Positions 38,005 through 46,918 of a stretch of 64,000 bases of DNA are shown here, in pieces; the first letter of the stretch is position 1; the number at the start of each line of letters is the position of its first letter. The notes below the pieces were generated by a model. It was given only the letters and a program-made list of their open reading frames with translations, made no database searches and had not been told where the DNA came from. The DNA is from Paenibacillus zeisoli (GTDB lineage: Bacteria; Bacillota; Bacilli; Paenibacillales; Paenibacillaceae). The position numbers and the translations under genes are program-made. Location of the stretch: contig NZ_RZNX01000004.1 in the NCBI RefSeq assembly GCF_003994465.1, positions 15,997 through 79,996 of the forward strand, in the 5' to 3' direction.

Positions 38005-38294
38005 GATGACCCCCTTAAATTGCTATTTGTTTTAGTTTTTCCTATCAAAAGGATAGTATTTACATGTTAAACAAACTTTTTGGCTTTTGATACATCAATT
38101 CTATCCTCAAATTGTTTCTCAATGATTTTTAGAATATTGACCCTACAGGCTTTAAATGCTTAAGGCAACTAGTTTTTGATTAATAGCTAACCACGATAAC
38201 TATTATTTTTCACTCTTGTTTACTCACTAGATAATGGTAAAATAACAAGGGAACATGTGTTTGTTTTGGCGCGTTCTACGGATAGGGGGAAGGT

Positions 38295-38411
38295 GTGGTT
38301 GAAATCACTGAAAAAGAGCAGCTTTAGGCATTAGTAAAGAGGAGAACTAATAAAGCCCCCAAATGGCTACCGCCAGTATGGCGAGGAGCAATAGTAGCTT
38401 TATGGAGATAA
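38295..38411 (+). pseudogene. Possible short gene interrupted by an amber codon
   Basis: A GTG-started frame reads VVEITEKEQL, an in-frame TAG at 38325, then ALVKRRTNKAPKWLPPVWRG AIVALWR and stop. The two parts look like one short protein (the second is Trp- and Pro-rich), and base composition already resembles the backbone. A point mutation to stop is the simplest reading. Evidence is weak because the frame is short. Confidence 0.3.
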
Positions 38412-38478
38412 GCAAACTCGCCATCCATCATCATGCGCAAGCGGAACTCGTTTGTTTCGTTAAGGAGTCGATACATAT

Positions 38479-39672
38479 ATGATCCAATTGACGAACCGCC
38501 AGGCACGCCAGTTTCTGTTATTGAAGCACGGGCTGTTGGGCGAATATCAATTTATTGGAAAACAGGGCATATTGGATTTTGTACGGCAGGTCGGCTGTAT
38601 TCAATATGATCCCATAGATGTGTGCGGAAAGAGCGCCGAACTGGTGCTGCAGTCGCGAATCAAAGGATTTACTAAGAACATGCTGGGTGAGTTGTTGTAT
38701 AAAGATAGATTCCTGATCGATTATCCCGACAAGAATCTGGCTATTATCCCTGCACTGGACTGGCCTTATTTTGACCGATACAGGCAAGCTGCCCGGCAGC
38801 ATTCCAAGCGCTATCCTGAAATGGAGGCGTTGACAGAGCAAGTACGAACCCACATCCAAAATCACGGTGCGATTAGTTCGGATGATCTTAAATTGGATGG
38901 GAATTTCGCTTGGAGATCTGCCATTCACTGGAGCGGCGGGAACAATGTATCCCGGTCGGTGCTGGAGCAGATGTACTCGACAGGCGAGTTGATCATCCAT
39001 CACAAAAAAGGAACGCGTAAATATTACGATATCGCTGAGAAGTACATACACCCAAACTTGATAAATGCGCCCGATCCACTGGAGAGCGATCTTGAGCATC
39101 ATAAGTGGCGGGTATTGCGCCGGATTGGTGCTGTTGGACTACTGTGGAACCGTGCATCTGATGCCTGGCTGAACATATGGGGATTGAAGGCGGAGCAGCG
39201 TAACGAGGCCTTCCGCCAGTTGCTGCACGAGGCTCGCATTGTTGCTGTGGCCGTGGAGCAAATGAAGGATATCCTGTACTGCCGCGTGGAGGATTTGCCC
39301 CTTATTGAAGTCGTCCAGCAAAATCCGGAGCCGGAATCGCGCTGCGAGCTGATAGCCCCACTAGATAACTTGATGTGGGACAGAAAGCTGATCAATCAAT
39401 TGTTTGGATTTGATTACACCTGGGAGATTTACACGCCTGCACTCAAGCGGAAATTCGGCTATTATGTGCTTCCTTTATTATATGGAGAAAGCTTCATCGG
39501 ACGAGCTGAGGTCATCGCGGAGCGAAAAACCGGGACGCTCGTTGTTAAAAACATATGGTATGAGAACGGCGTAAAGCCAACAAAGCAATTGCGGATAGCC
39601 TTAGACAATTGTTTTCAAAAATTTGCAGTATTCAACGGATGCGAGACGGTTTCGGCAGAGTTTATGAACTGA
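38479..39672 (+). CDS. YcaQ/AlkX-family winged-helix DNA glycosylase-like protein
   Basis: This 397-residue protein belongs to the HTH_42 family of YcaQ/AlkZ: LTNRQARQFLLLKHGLLGEY at the start, VGCIQYDPIDVCGKSAELVLQSRIKGF near residue 38, and later LIAPLDNLMWDRKLINQLFGFDYTWEIYTPALKRKFGYYVLPLLYG. Family members unhook DNA interstrand crosslinks or excise alkylated bases. The Q42-Y-D44 triplet matches the Q-hydrophobic-D catalytic motif of AlkX/YcaQ rather than the QxQ of AlkZ. The start follows TAAGGAG. GC content returns to backbone level, so this is probably resident. Confidence 0.85.
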   Translation: MIQLTNRQARQFLLLKHGLLGEYQFIGKQGILDFVRQVGCIQYDPIDVCGKSAELVLQSRIKGFTKNMLGELLYKDRFLIDYPDKNLAIIPALDWPYFDRYRQAARQHSKRYPEMEALTEQVRTHIQNHGAISSDDLKLDGNFAWRSAIHWSGGNNVSRSVLEQMYSTGELIIHHKKGTRKYYDIAEKYIHPNLINAPDPLESDLEHHKWRVLRRIGAVGLLWNRASDAWLNIWGLKAEQRNEAFRQLLHEARIVAVAVEQMKDILYCRVEDLPLIEVVQQNPEPESRCELIAPLDNLMWDRKLINQLFGFDYTWEIYTPALKRKFGYYVLPLLYGESFIGRAEVIAERKTGTLVVKNIWYENGVKPTKQLRIALDNCFQKFAVFNGCETVSAEFMN

Positions 39673-39926
39673 TATATTCGGTTCCCTAGTATCATTATCC
39701 TACAAGGATGAGTCCGTATAGATCGCCGATAAAATCAATTCTGGAACTGCTCGCTTGATGATAATACATGTGTAAGGTCGTGCCGACCGTTGGACGCTTT
39801 TATTTTTGGAAAATCGTGCAAGAGTCGGCAGTCCTCACAAGTGGAGAGGGTGACTTTGTTAGCCGAGCTTATTGACACCTACTTGTAAGTTAAAGCCCAA
39901 CCTCACATGGCCGGACTTTTTCCTAA
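39673..39926. other. Intergenic between two convergent genes
   Basis: No gene is seen. AAAGCCCAACCTCACATGG followed by CCGGACTTTTT near 39891-39922 is a weak hairpin with a T-run on the plus strand that could end the glycosylase transcript. Confidence 0.35.
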
Positions 39927-41404
39927 TCAACGAACAATCTCAAACACAGTGCCTTGGTTAAGCTCAGCCACTTTCATTGAGCCATACACCCCTAGATACA
40001 GCCGGGTTTGATTCTGATTTGCTCCAAGACTAACGTAATACGCAGCATTAGGTCCAAAATTATAATCAGTTTCTATTACATTGTAATCGCTTTGTCTACA
40101 ATCGGCTGATAACCTGGTATAGGCTAGGACTCCCCTAACAGGAGGCTTTGATTGAGCTAGAGCAAGATCGGTAAACACGACGCTTCCCCACAAACCAGGG
40201 ATTTCGTTTCCATTATAGGCCTGAACCCCTGTGAGTGCATTGCCTTCAAACTTGTTGGGACGGGGGTCCTCATGATAATAACTCGTTAACGGTGGTAGAC
40301 GCAGTATTGACGTTTCTAGGGTTTCAGTGAAATATGAAATATATTTCTCATTCGAATCTGGATTTGCAGGGCAGCCTCTTTCTACAGTGGTAGGTAAAGT
40401 ACCTTCCCACCCTCGCCAGCCAAAGTTAATGAAACCTTCTTGGTTGGGCTCAGCCCCCACAATAGATGCTTGAACAAGCTGAGTAACCGGTATTGGCTTA
40501 TAATGAACGAATGCAAAAATTGATTCTACCAGATCTTGTCCGACATTCCCTGTGTATTTAATATATTGATGATGGTGCCTCTGATAAGAGATACCCGGTA
40601 TATTGCGTACCCCTTTGGCAATGACCGTAAGCATGTTCTGAATAGATTCAGGTAGTTCATTAAACCGTGTAACTACAGGCGGATTATCAATGAATGAATT
40701 CATTTTTACATCAATTTCGATTATTTTACCTGCGATCTCCATAATGTCTTGGCTTAAATTAAACGGGTCATAAGCCGATCCGCCATCTCCGGTCGTCAAT
40801 ACAAGTTTCCCTGTTTCAGGCGAAAAGTTCAGGCTATTGACCCCATTATGATTCAAAAAGGGCCTTCTTATGTTGAGTAATGTACGCCGTCTTTGAGGCT
40901 GCCCATTCGATGGTAGAATCCATTCTTCCACGGTATCGATATGATCATATTTTGTGTCTCTATCGACCCACTTTAGGTTTAAAGTTTGGGGATCACACGG
41001 GTTAGGCTTAAAGGATTCGGAAAAAGCAACTGGACCCTGAGTTCCAGCTAGTGAGTAATGGAGATAAAACAATCCGTTGTAGTAAAATTCGGGATGAAAG
41101 CCAGACCTATCAGCCCTCGTTCGTCGTATCCGCCGCTTGCAGCCCCCAGTTTTAAGATTCGCTGGCGAATGTCTAGAAAAGTCCCTATCGCTCCGTTTCT
41201 AATATAAAAGATCTCTCCGACCTGTGTTGCGATCATTAGGCTTTCGATGGAATTACCCGGAAGGAAAGTTGTTTTTAATATAGTGGGCAAGTTTATCCTA
41301 CTAACAATAGGCCGTAGACTGACTTTAACTTTATTCAACTCAATTCCGCCCCCTGGTTGAAGTGATCTTTTTTTAAAATATGATGAGCTTTGTTTTATTA
41401 GCAC
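39927..41404 (-). pseudogene. Glucose/sorbosone dehydrogenase-like protein, frameshifted
   Basis: Two overlapping minus frames join into one protein. The first (from 41404) reads VSRINLPTILKTTFLPGNSI and ends GLIGLAFIPNFTTTDCF. The second, in the shifted frame, restores HPEFYYNGLFYLHYS, then FLNHNGVNSLNFSPETGKLV, LTTGDGGSAYDPFNLSQD and GWRGWEGTLPT to the end at 39927. This is the beta-propeller order of PQQ-type glucose/sorbosone dehydrogenases. One missing base near 41080 (GCTTTCATCCC) breaks it. Either a recent pseudogene or a sequencing error. Confidence 0.8.
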
Positions 41405-41461
41405 CGAATTGAGGTTAGGGGCATTATATGTTTGTTGTTATTGTCTATCGGAGAAAATAGT

Positions 41462-41483
41462 AAGAGGGGACACCCCTCTTTTT
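41462..41483 (+). terminator. Orphan terminator-like hairpin
   Basis: AAGAGGGG-ACA-CCCCTCTTTTT is a perfect 8-bp stem with a T-run on the plus strand. No plus-strand gene lies directly upstream: the dehydrogenase gene is on the other strand. It may belong to a lost gene or insulate the dus gene. Confidence 0.6.
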
Positions 41484-41561
41484 AAAAATTTACCCAGTAA
41501 GCATGCTCCTCCCGAGGTTATGATATAATTTGATTTATCATGCTTTAGAGAGGTTTTTGAT

Positions 41562-42551
41562 ATGACAAATAATTTTTGGCGTGAATTGCCACGCCCCTTT
41601 TTTATATTGGCGCCTATGGAAGATGTGACGGATGTTGTGTTTCGGCATGTCGTGAGTGCGGCGGCTAGACCGGATGTATTTTTTACGGAGTTTGCGAATA
41701 CAGAGAGCTACTGCCACCCGGAGGGGAGCCATAGTGTGCGCGGGCGGTTGACGTTCACAGAGGATGAACAGCCCATGGTAGCTCATATTTGGGGAGACAA
41801 GCCGGAATACTTTCGTCAGATGAGCATCGGCATGGCGAAGGAAGGATTCAAGGGCATCGATATCAATATGGGTTGTCCTGTAGCGAATGTGGCAGAGAAT
41901 GGAAAAGGAAGCGGGCTGATCTGCCGCCCTGGGATCGCAGCCGATATTATCCAAGCCGCCAAAACCGGGGGACTGCCCGTCAGTGTCAAGACACGGCTCG
42001 GCTTCACTGCCGTAGACGAATGGCGCGGCTGGTTAACCCATATTTTGCAGCAGGACATTGTGAATCTGTCCATTCATCTGCGCACGAGAGAGGAAATGAG
42101 CAAAGTAGATGCCCACTGGGAACTGATTCCGGAAATTAAGAAGCTTCGGGATGAAGTGGCTCCAGATACGCTGCTAACCATTAACGGGGATATCCCCGAC
42201 CGTCAGACCGGCCTCCGGCTCGCTGAGCAGTATGGTGTGGATGGGATTATGATTGGGCGCGGTATTTTTCAAAATCCATTTGCTTTTGAGAAGGAACAGA
42301 GAGAGCACACCAGTGAGGAATTGCTTGATTTACTGAGGCTGCATCTGGATCTCCATGATCAATATTCGGCACAGGAACTACGTTCGTTCCGGCCACTTGC
42401 CCGATTCTTTAAAATATACGTTCGCGGATTCCGCGGGGCAAGTGAATTAAGAAATAACTTAATGAACGCGAAGTCAACAAGCGAAGTACGGGAGCTGCTT
42501 GAAGAGTTTGGAAGCAGGGAGCATGATGAGGCGGAGGAACACGGGAATTAA
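41562..42551 (+). CDS. dus: tRNA-dihydrouridine synthase
   Basis: This 329-residue flavoprotein reduces uridine to dihydrouridine in tRNA D-loops. Visible family parts are [17 protein letters not shown] at residue 14, [15 protein letters not shown], the active-site loop [21 protein letters not shown] with its catalytic Cys near residue 107, [10 protein letters not shown] near residue 145, and the FMN-binding LTINGDIPD and [18 protein letters not shown]. The target position is unknown. The ATG follows AGAGAGGTTT. It is a single gene with normal composition. Confidence 0.93.
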   Translation: MTNNFWRELPRPFFILAPMEDVTDVVFRHVVSAAARPDVFFTEFANTESYCHPEGSHSVRGRLTFTEDEQPMVAHIWGDKPEYFRQMSIGMAKEGFKGIDINMGCPVANVAENGKGSGLICRPGIAADIIQAAKTGGLPVSVKTRLGFTAVDEWRGWLTHILQQDIVNLSIHLRTREEMSKVDAHWELIPEIKKLRDEVAPDTLLTINGDIPDRQTGLRLAEQYGVDGIMIGRGIFQNPFAFEKEQREHTSEELLDLLRLHLDLHDQYSAQELRSFRPLARFFKIYVRGFRGASELRNNLMNAKSTSEVRELLEEFGSREHDEAEEHGN

Positions 42552-42606
42552 GCTGTGAAGATTGAAGAAACATCGGACGATTGCGGTAATTACTGGTTAG
42601 TTCAAT

Positions 42607-42835
42607 ATATATAAGTTGAATTTAAGAATTACTTATAGGCAAGAGTGTGAAATGATTCCGGAGAAGCGGAGCGTTCGCCTGAAAGCTTTCTGAAAGAAAG
42701 CTACATCGGAAGCCTATGCTTTGTGATTAGACTTCTACCTTAGAAAATTAATAAAGAAGTCTGAGAACAATTTAGCGATCGTAGGAAAATTTCACACGGC
42801 AGCCTAGCACGTAAATCATTAGTTCGACTTATATA
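42607..42835. mobile_element. MITE-like element with imperfect terminal inverted repeats
   Basis: Two copies of a repeat of about 47 bp face each other: 42607-42653 (TATATAAGTTGAATTT ... GTGTGAAAT) and, inverted, 42789-42835 (ATTTCACACGG ... CGACTTATATA). The 135 bp between them has no gene and contains GAAAGCTTTC-TGAAA-GAAAGC and GCGGAGCGTTCGCCT, both self-complementary. A single copy of the same repeat is at 3814. Size and structure suggest a non-autonomous miniature element. Transposition is not shown. Confidence 0.5.
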
Positions 42836-42957
42836 GTAAGAATAAATCCGTGTAGAAATATAAAAGACATGAACAGATTGAGGATCGGACGAATGGAAAG
42901 GGACATAAACCCTGAGCCAGCAAGCCTTTCCTCTGTTTTTATATAGAGGAGGATTAT

Positions 42958-43527
42958 ATGTCCTGGAGCAAATTGAAGCAGCAGCTTGAGAGCTTTCTCT
43001 GTCCTGCGTTAAATGGAAGGGTAGAATACCGCGCACCGGCTTACCGTTATTTAGCTGATAAACCGGGGACCTGCTATATCTCGGTAGATAAAAAGAACGT
43101 ACTCAATATGAGTGATAAAGCCAGCTTCATCAGATGGTATCAAACGGAGCTGGAGATTAAGAATGACCCGGATATCCATATTCCTGTCACCCATGACGAA
43201 ATTGAAGCGGTCAGAAAAGCCAGCAAGGGACCAGTACCGGAGGATCGTCTAGTAGTCATTGCCCGAAGCAGAAAAAGTTCAGAACATGCTAAACAGCTTT
43301 TGTCAGCACAGGCTTCATTAAGTAAATCGAATTTCATCGTTGTGGCGAATAAGTATCTATCTACCTCTGTAGAGGAAAGCATAGAGAGCAATGATATCTT
43401 ATTGAATATTCTAGCTCTGGTAGACCGTAGGGTTGGCAAAAAGCGAATTGTGAACTTGTCCGAGAAGATGAAGTTAAAGCATCCGATTGTGCAGTGTTTC
43501 TATGAACTGCGGCGTAGTACATTATGA
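42958..43527 (+). CDS. SF0329-family protein, unknown function
   Basis: This 189-residue protein matches the SF0329 family by its start MSWSKLKQQLESFLCPALNG and the next segment RVEYRAPAYRYLADKPGTCYISVDKKNVLNMSDK. No catalytic motif or membrane segment is evident; the C-terminal half is helical. ATG follows GGAGGA. It is a single gene between the MITE-like repeat and an accessory region. Function unknown in the whole family as far as is recalled. Confidence 0.7.
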   Translation: MSWSKLKQQLESFLCPALNGRVEYRAPAYRYLADKPGTCYISVDKKNVLNMSDKASFIRWYQTELEIKNDPDIHIPVTHDEIEAVRKASKGPVPEDRLVVIARSRKSSEHAKQLLSAQASLSKSNFIVVANKYLSTSVEESIESNDILLNILALVDRRVGKKRIVNLSEKMKLKHPIVQCFYELRRSTL

Positions 43528-43802
43528 GGTGAGTAAGCTTCGCCCGCGATATGATTAGCTTCTCAAAATCTTTTCAAAGCACAAGTAGTTCCGTTATGCT
43601 AAAGTCAACAGTTCCCACACGCCTCTTAACAATGCGTACCAAGGTGGGATTTTTCTATAATAAAGTCATGTTATAAAAGACAAAGATCGGGAGAATCATG
43701 CTAGTATAGCAAGATTTATTTTTACTGAATAGAAGATTAAATTAGTGCTTAGTATCATTATAGATAAGGGGCAGGGGCAGTTAATTTAAGGGAGGTATTT
43801 GT
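43528..43802. other. Intergenic with a terminator-like hairpin
   Basis: TTCCCAC (about 43612) pairs with GTGGGATTTTTC (about 43645) over a long loop, possibly ending the SF0329 transcript. The rest is AT-rich leader for the next gene, with AAGGGAGGT at about 43789. No gene was found. Confidence 0.4.
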
Positions 43803-44867
43803 GTGATTCTATTTGCGACTTATCACCAAGAAGCATATAATTGTATACTTCACCATTTTTTTGAGGTGGAAATATTTAATGAAGAGACAGATTTGGGAGA
43901 TATCATTGAAGAGATGCTCCCCAAATATCTATACAGAGAACAGTATCATAAATGTGTGAAAACACTTGAGGAATTATACTCCTGGACAGGAGATAAGTTC
44001 TATCATGAAATGAATGCGATTCATGAATTTGTATTGTATAAATTCATTGATTACATGGGAGAGTTACAAACGGAATCGCCTGATTTTAACCAAGTTTATT
44101 TTAATAAAAGATGCCATAGACTAATTAAAGAAGCTAGTCAATTAGATTTTAAAGAAGATAGTGAGTTAACCCTAGAGGAACATGAGGACTACTTTTACGA
44201 TGTCCATTATTATTCGGATTTATTGTTTACAGATACAGACATTTTAATGATTGAAACTTTATATAATTATCGTAAACTTGGAAATACAAACATAGAAAAG
44301 GTATTAGGGATTAACCTAGACTACTATTTTGAATTACTCCCTATTGATATTCAAGAGCAATACAAAACGAAGCATATTACACTTACCGGTGAAGTTTCTT
44401 CAATGCTAGAATACATCACTGAAAGAGTACAATACGGGAATTTATATAAATTATTTTGGGAGAATAGTGTTCCAGTAAAAGAAGAACGAATACAGCTAAT
44501 ACTAGAAAATATAATGGACGCTTACTTTCATAAACAAGAAGTAGAAATTACTAGAGAGGCTATGCTGGGAAATGGAAAAGTTGATTTTAAGTTATATAAG
44601 AATAGTAACGAAGATGAGAAGGTACTAATAGAAATAAAGAGAGCAAGCAGTTCTTATTTAAAAAAAGGATATGAAAAGCAATTAACGGATTATATGCTGT
44701 CTACTAAATACAAGAATGCATTTTACTTAATTGCTTGTTTTACGAATGATGAATACGATAAAAGTATGAAATTTATTAGAGAGCATGTTTATACTGATAC
44801 CATACAGTTATACATAAATATATCTATATTAGATTTTAGAAAACGTAAGTCTGCTTCGAGCTCATAA
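43803..44867 (+). CDS. Hypothetical protein with C-terminal PD-(D/E)XK-like nuclease motif
   Basis: This 354-residue acidic, AT-rich-encoded protein starts MILFATYHQEAYNCILHHFF (GTG start after GGGAGGT). The first 230 residues are helical and unassigned. Near residue 258 GNGKVDFKLYKN is followed by VLIEIKRASSSYLKKGYEKQ LTDYML, giving the D and E-x-K spacing of restriction-type nucleases, with a following Q in KKGYEKQLTDYM as in many such domains. A DNA-cutting or defence role is inferred, not shown. Codon use resembles the defence island rather than the backbone. Confidence 0.6.
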   Translation: MILFATYHQEAYNCILHHFFEVEIFNEETDLGDIIEEMLPKYLYREQYHKCVKTLEELYSWTGDKFYHEMNAIHEFVLYKFIDYMGELQTESPDFNQVYFNKRCHRLIKEASQLDFKEDSELTLEEHEDYFYDVHYYSDLLFTDTDILMIETLYNYRKLGNTNIEKVLGINLDYYFELLPIDIQEQYKTKHITLTGEVSSMLEYITERVQYGNLYKLFWENSVPVKEERIQLILENIMDAYFHKQEVEITREAMLGNGKVDFKLYKNSNEDEKVLIEIKRASSSYLKKGYEKQLTDYMLSTKYKNAFYLIACFTNDEYDKSMKFIREHVYTDTIQLYINISILDFRKRKSASSS

Positions 44868-45095
44868 GAAGTAGAATGTTTAATTGATACATAAATGACC
44901 CGAACCAACATGAGATTCATCTCCCTCGCCGTTACATCCTCATTACGGATTTATAGACCACAGAAGAAGATAACATAAGTCGAAAAAGGCTAACAGGAGA
45001 TTGCACCAAGCTGTATGCGAAAGCAATGACACTTATTTTTGTAAAATAACCGTGGCAATTCAATTAGTGCGTTAATTAGTAGAAAGGTGGTTATC
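44868..45095. other. Intergenic, nothing recognised
   Basis: 228 bp with no convincing gene, repeat or terminator. The only clear element is AGAAAGGTGG just before the HNH gene start. Confidence 0.4.
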
Positions 45096-45614
45096 ATGGG
45101 AGATAAAAGTATTGAAACTTCAAAAAAAGAAATTGTGGATTATTGGTTCTCAATAGTAGATGAGTGTGGATTAAGTGTAGATGCATCAGAGGCACATGAA
45201 AGATGTTGGAGATGTGGGTACAAGAACTCTTTGGAACGGTGTCATATTATTCCTGAATCTTTAGGCGGTGATGATAAAGCATCAAATCTTGTACTTTTAT
45301 GTAAAAGGTGTCATTTGGAGAATCCCAATATCGCAGATAAGGATGTCATGTGGGACTGGCTTCGTGCATATGGAACATCATTCTATGATATATTTTGGGT
45401 GATGCAAGGGTTAAAAGAATACGAGTTTATATATGGTAAATCTGTGGAAGAGGAATTTACGGAAAGAAGCATAACTGATGCTAATGAGTTTAATAGAATT
45501 GTCGAGGAACAGATGGAAAAAACAACATTTCATTTTGGACATCCTTATTTAAATTCCGCAACAATGGCGGGTGTATTAAGAGTCTCATTGAAAATGTGGG
45601 ATAAAGTCAATTAA
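45096..45614 (+). CDS. HNH endonuclease-domain protein
   Basis: From ATG 45096 this is a protein of about 172 residues. A zinc-HNH module spans residues 31-72: CWRCGYKNSLERCHIIPESL followed by GGDDKASNLVLLCKRCHLEN, with two CxxC pairs, the catalytic His in RCHIIP and the Asn/His of the second half. After this comes DVMWDWLRAYGTSFYDIFWVM and an acidic tail. HNH proteins of this size act as nucleases or toxins; the target is unknown. The GTG three codons earlier lies inside the ribosome-binding site, so ATG is preferred. Confidence 0.82.
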   Translation: MGDKSIETSKKEIVDYWFSIVDECGLSVDASEAHERCWRCGYKNSLERCHIIPESLGGDDKASNLVLLCKRCHLENPNIADKDVMWDWLRAYGTSFYDIFWVMQGLKEYEFIYGKSVEEEFTERSITDANEFNRIVEEQMEKTTFHFGHPYLNSATMAGVLRVSLKMWDKVN

Positions 45615-45686
45615 GGACGACGGATTGTTTTATTACTGTCATTGAAAAATGGCTTGGAGCAGAATCTAAAATATACAGAAGTGGGC

Positions 45687-45714
45687 GACGTTGTTAAGAG
45701 CGGCGTCTTTTTTT
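45687..45714 (+). terminator. Terminator after the HNH gene
   Basis: GACGTTG pairs with CGGCGTC (with G-T pairs) around a 7-base loop, followed by seven T. Confidence 0.75.
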
Positions 45715-45829
45715 GTGCAATAGCTTAAGGACAATGTTTTATAATCGAATTGACATTATCCGAAGGGTTTCTCCTTTTTTAAGTGAAAAAATAATTCTAT
45801 AGCAAAACCTTTTGAACGGAGTGAGAAAC

Positions 45830-46819
45830 ATGGGACAAAGAGCAAATTTAATTATTGTCAGGAACGAATCTTACGAGTTGTATTACAGTCATTGGTGTGC
45901 GAACACTCTGCCACAAGATTTATTCTGGGGGGAACAGTATGCCATTCAATTTATTGAGATGCAGACAAGGGTTGATGAATCTGGATGGTTAGATGATGTG
46001 TGGGCAGAGGGCGGGGCAATTCTTGATTTAGATAAAAAGAAATTAATTTTTTATGGTGGTGAAGATTTACTTTATGACATTCCACTAAGGAAACTCTATT
46101 TAAAACTTATGAGAACTACTTGGCAGGATTGGGAAATTGAATGGGCTTATGAAGGCATATTAGATTTAGCTACATACGTTGGTTACCCTAAGGAAAAGGT
46201 ACTAACAAGTTCTGAAATTGATATTAATTATTTAAGTCTTGCACCTCCAGAAGAAAAAAGCTGGGTTGATACTGTGGCTAGTGTAAAGTTCTCTCAAAAC
46301 GAGTTACTACTGTTTCCGATTAGCGGGGGTGTAGATATTTATTTATCATATGGGCCTGATTTGATTAACAACATAGATAAATCCTTTGGTTATAAAAGTA
46401 TCTCCTTAAAAGAATGGTCTAAGGATTTCCCCATGGGAGGCTTCCATATTGATATAACGTCGAACAGATTAGAGTATTGGCATGCTAATGATATTCCAAA
46501 CATATCTCAAGAACTTCGATCTAAGTGGCCAGATTGGGATGTAATTGAAAATTACGACAACTACGAATCACAATATAACAGTACTAATGGACTGCTTGAG
46601 TTCCAGGATATCAGTCAACATCAACTATTGAGAGAATTAAAGGTTCTACTGTTGAGTGAGCCATCGAATCCAATAAATGCAATAGAATGCTTTATAAAAA
46701 AAGAAGCAGACGCTGGAAAAAAGGTAGAAGTAAATCCTCATGCTTTGAAAAATGATAGATATGAATTACCCAAGAATGTTAAAGAAGAGATATTAGAATT
46801 TGCGATAGATAATCTATAG
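45830..46819 (+). CDS. Hypothetical protein, unknown family
   Basis: This 329-residue protein starts MGQRANLIIVRNESYELYYS (ATG after CGGAGTGAG). An N-terminal block rich in aromatic residues (HWCANTLPQDLFWGEQYAIQ FIEMQTRVDESGWLDDVWAE) repeats the style of Bacillales proteins of unknown role often found as single accessory genes. No signal peptide, membrane helix or catalytic motif was seen. The TTG six codons earlier is a weaker start. It ends about 100 bp before the convergent hcp gene, with a shared terminator hairpin. Confidence 0.6.
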   Translation: MGQRANLIIVRNESYELYYSHWCANTLPQDLFWGEQYAIQFIEMQTRVDESGWLDDVWAEGGAILDLDKKKLIFYGGEDLLYDIPLRKLYLKLMRTTWQDWEIEWAYEGILDLATYVGYPKEKVLTSSEIDINYLSLAPPEEKSWVDTVASVKFSQNELLLFPISGGVDIYLSYGPDLINNIDKSFGYKSISLKEWSKDFPMGGFHIDITSNRLEYWHANDIPNISQELRSKWPDWDVIENYDNYESQYNSTNGLLEFQDISQHQLLRELKVLLLSEPSNPINAIECFIKKEADAGKKVEVNPHALKNDRYELPKNVKEEILEFAIDNL

Positions 46820-46843
46820 TTGTAGCCTACACCCCCTAGATAT

Positions 46844-46880
46844 AAAAAAGCAGGCTGCCGGAACCCTCCCGACAGCCTAC
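46844..46880 (-). terminator. Terminator of hcp
   Basis: On the minus strand AGGCTGTCGG-GAGGGTT-CCGGCAGCCT is followed, after GC, by a T-run. It lies about 40 bp after the hcp stop and could also serve the convergent gene. Confidence 0.8.
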
Positions 46881-46918
46881 TCCCCGACCTACGCAATTTC
46901 CTTATGCGATTGGCCTAA

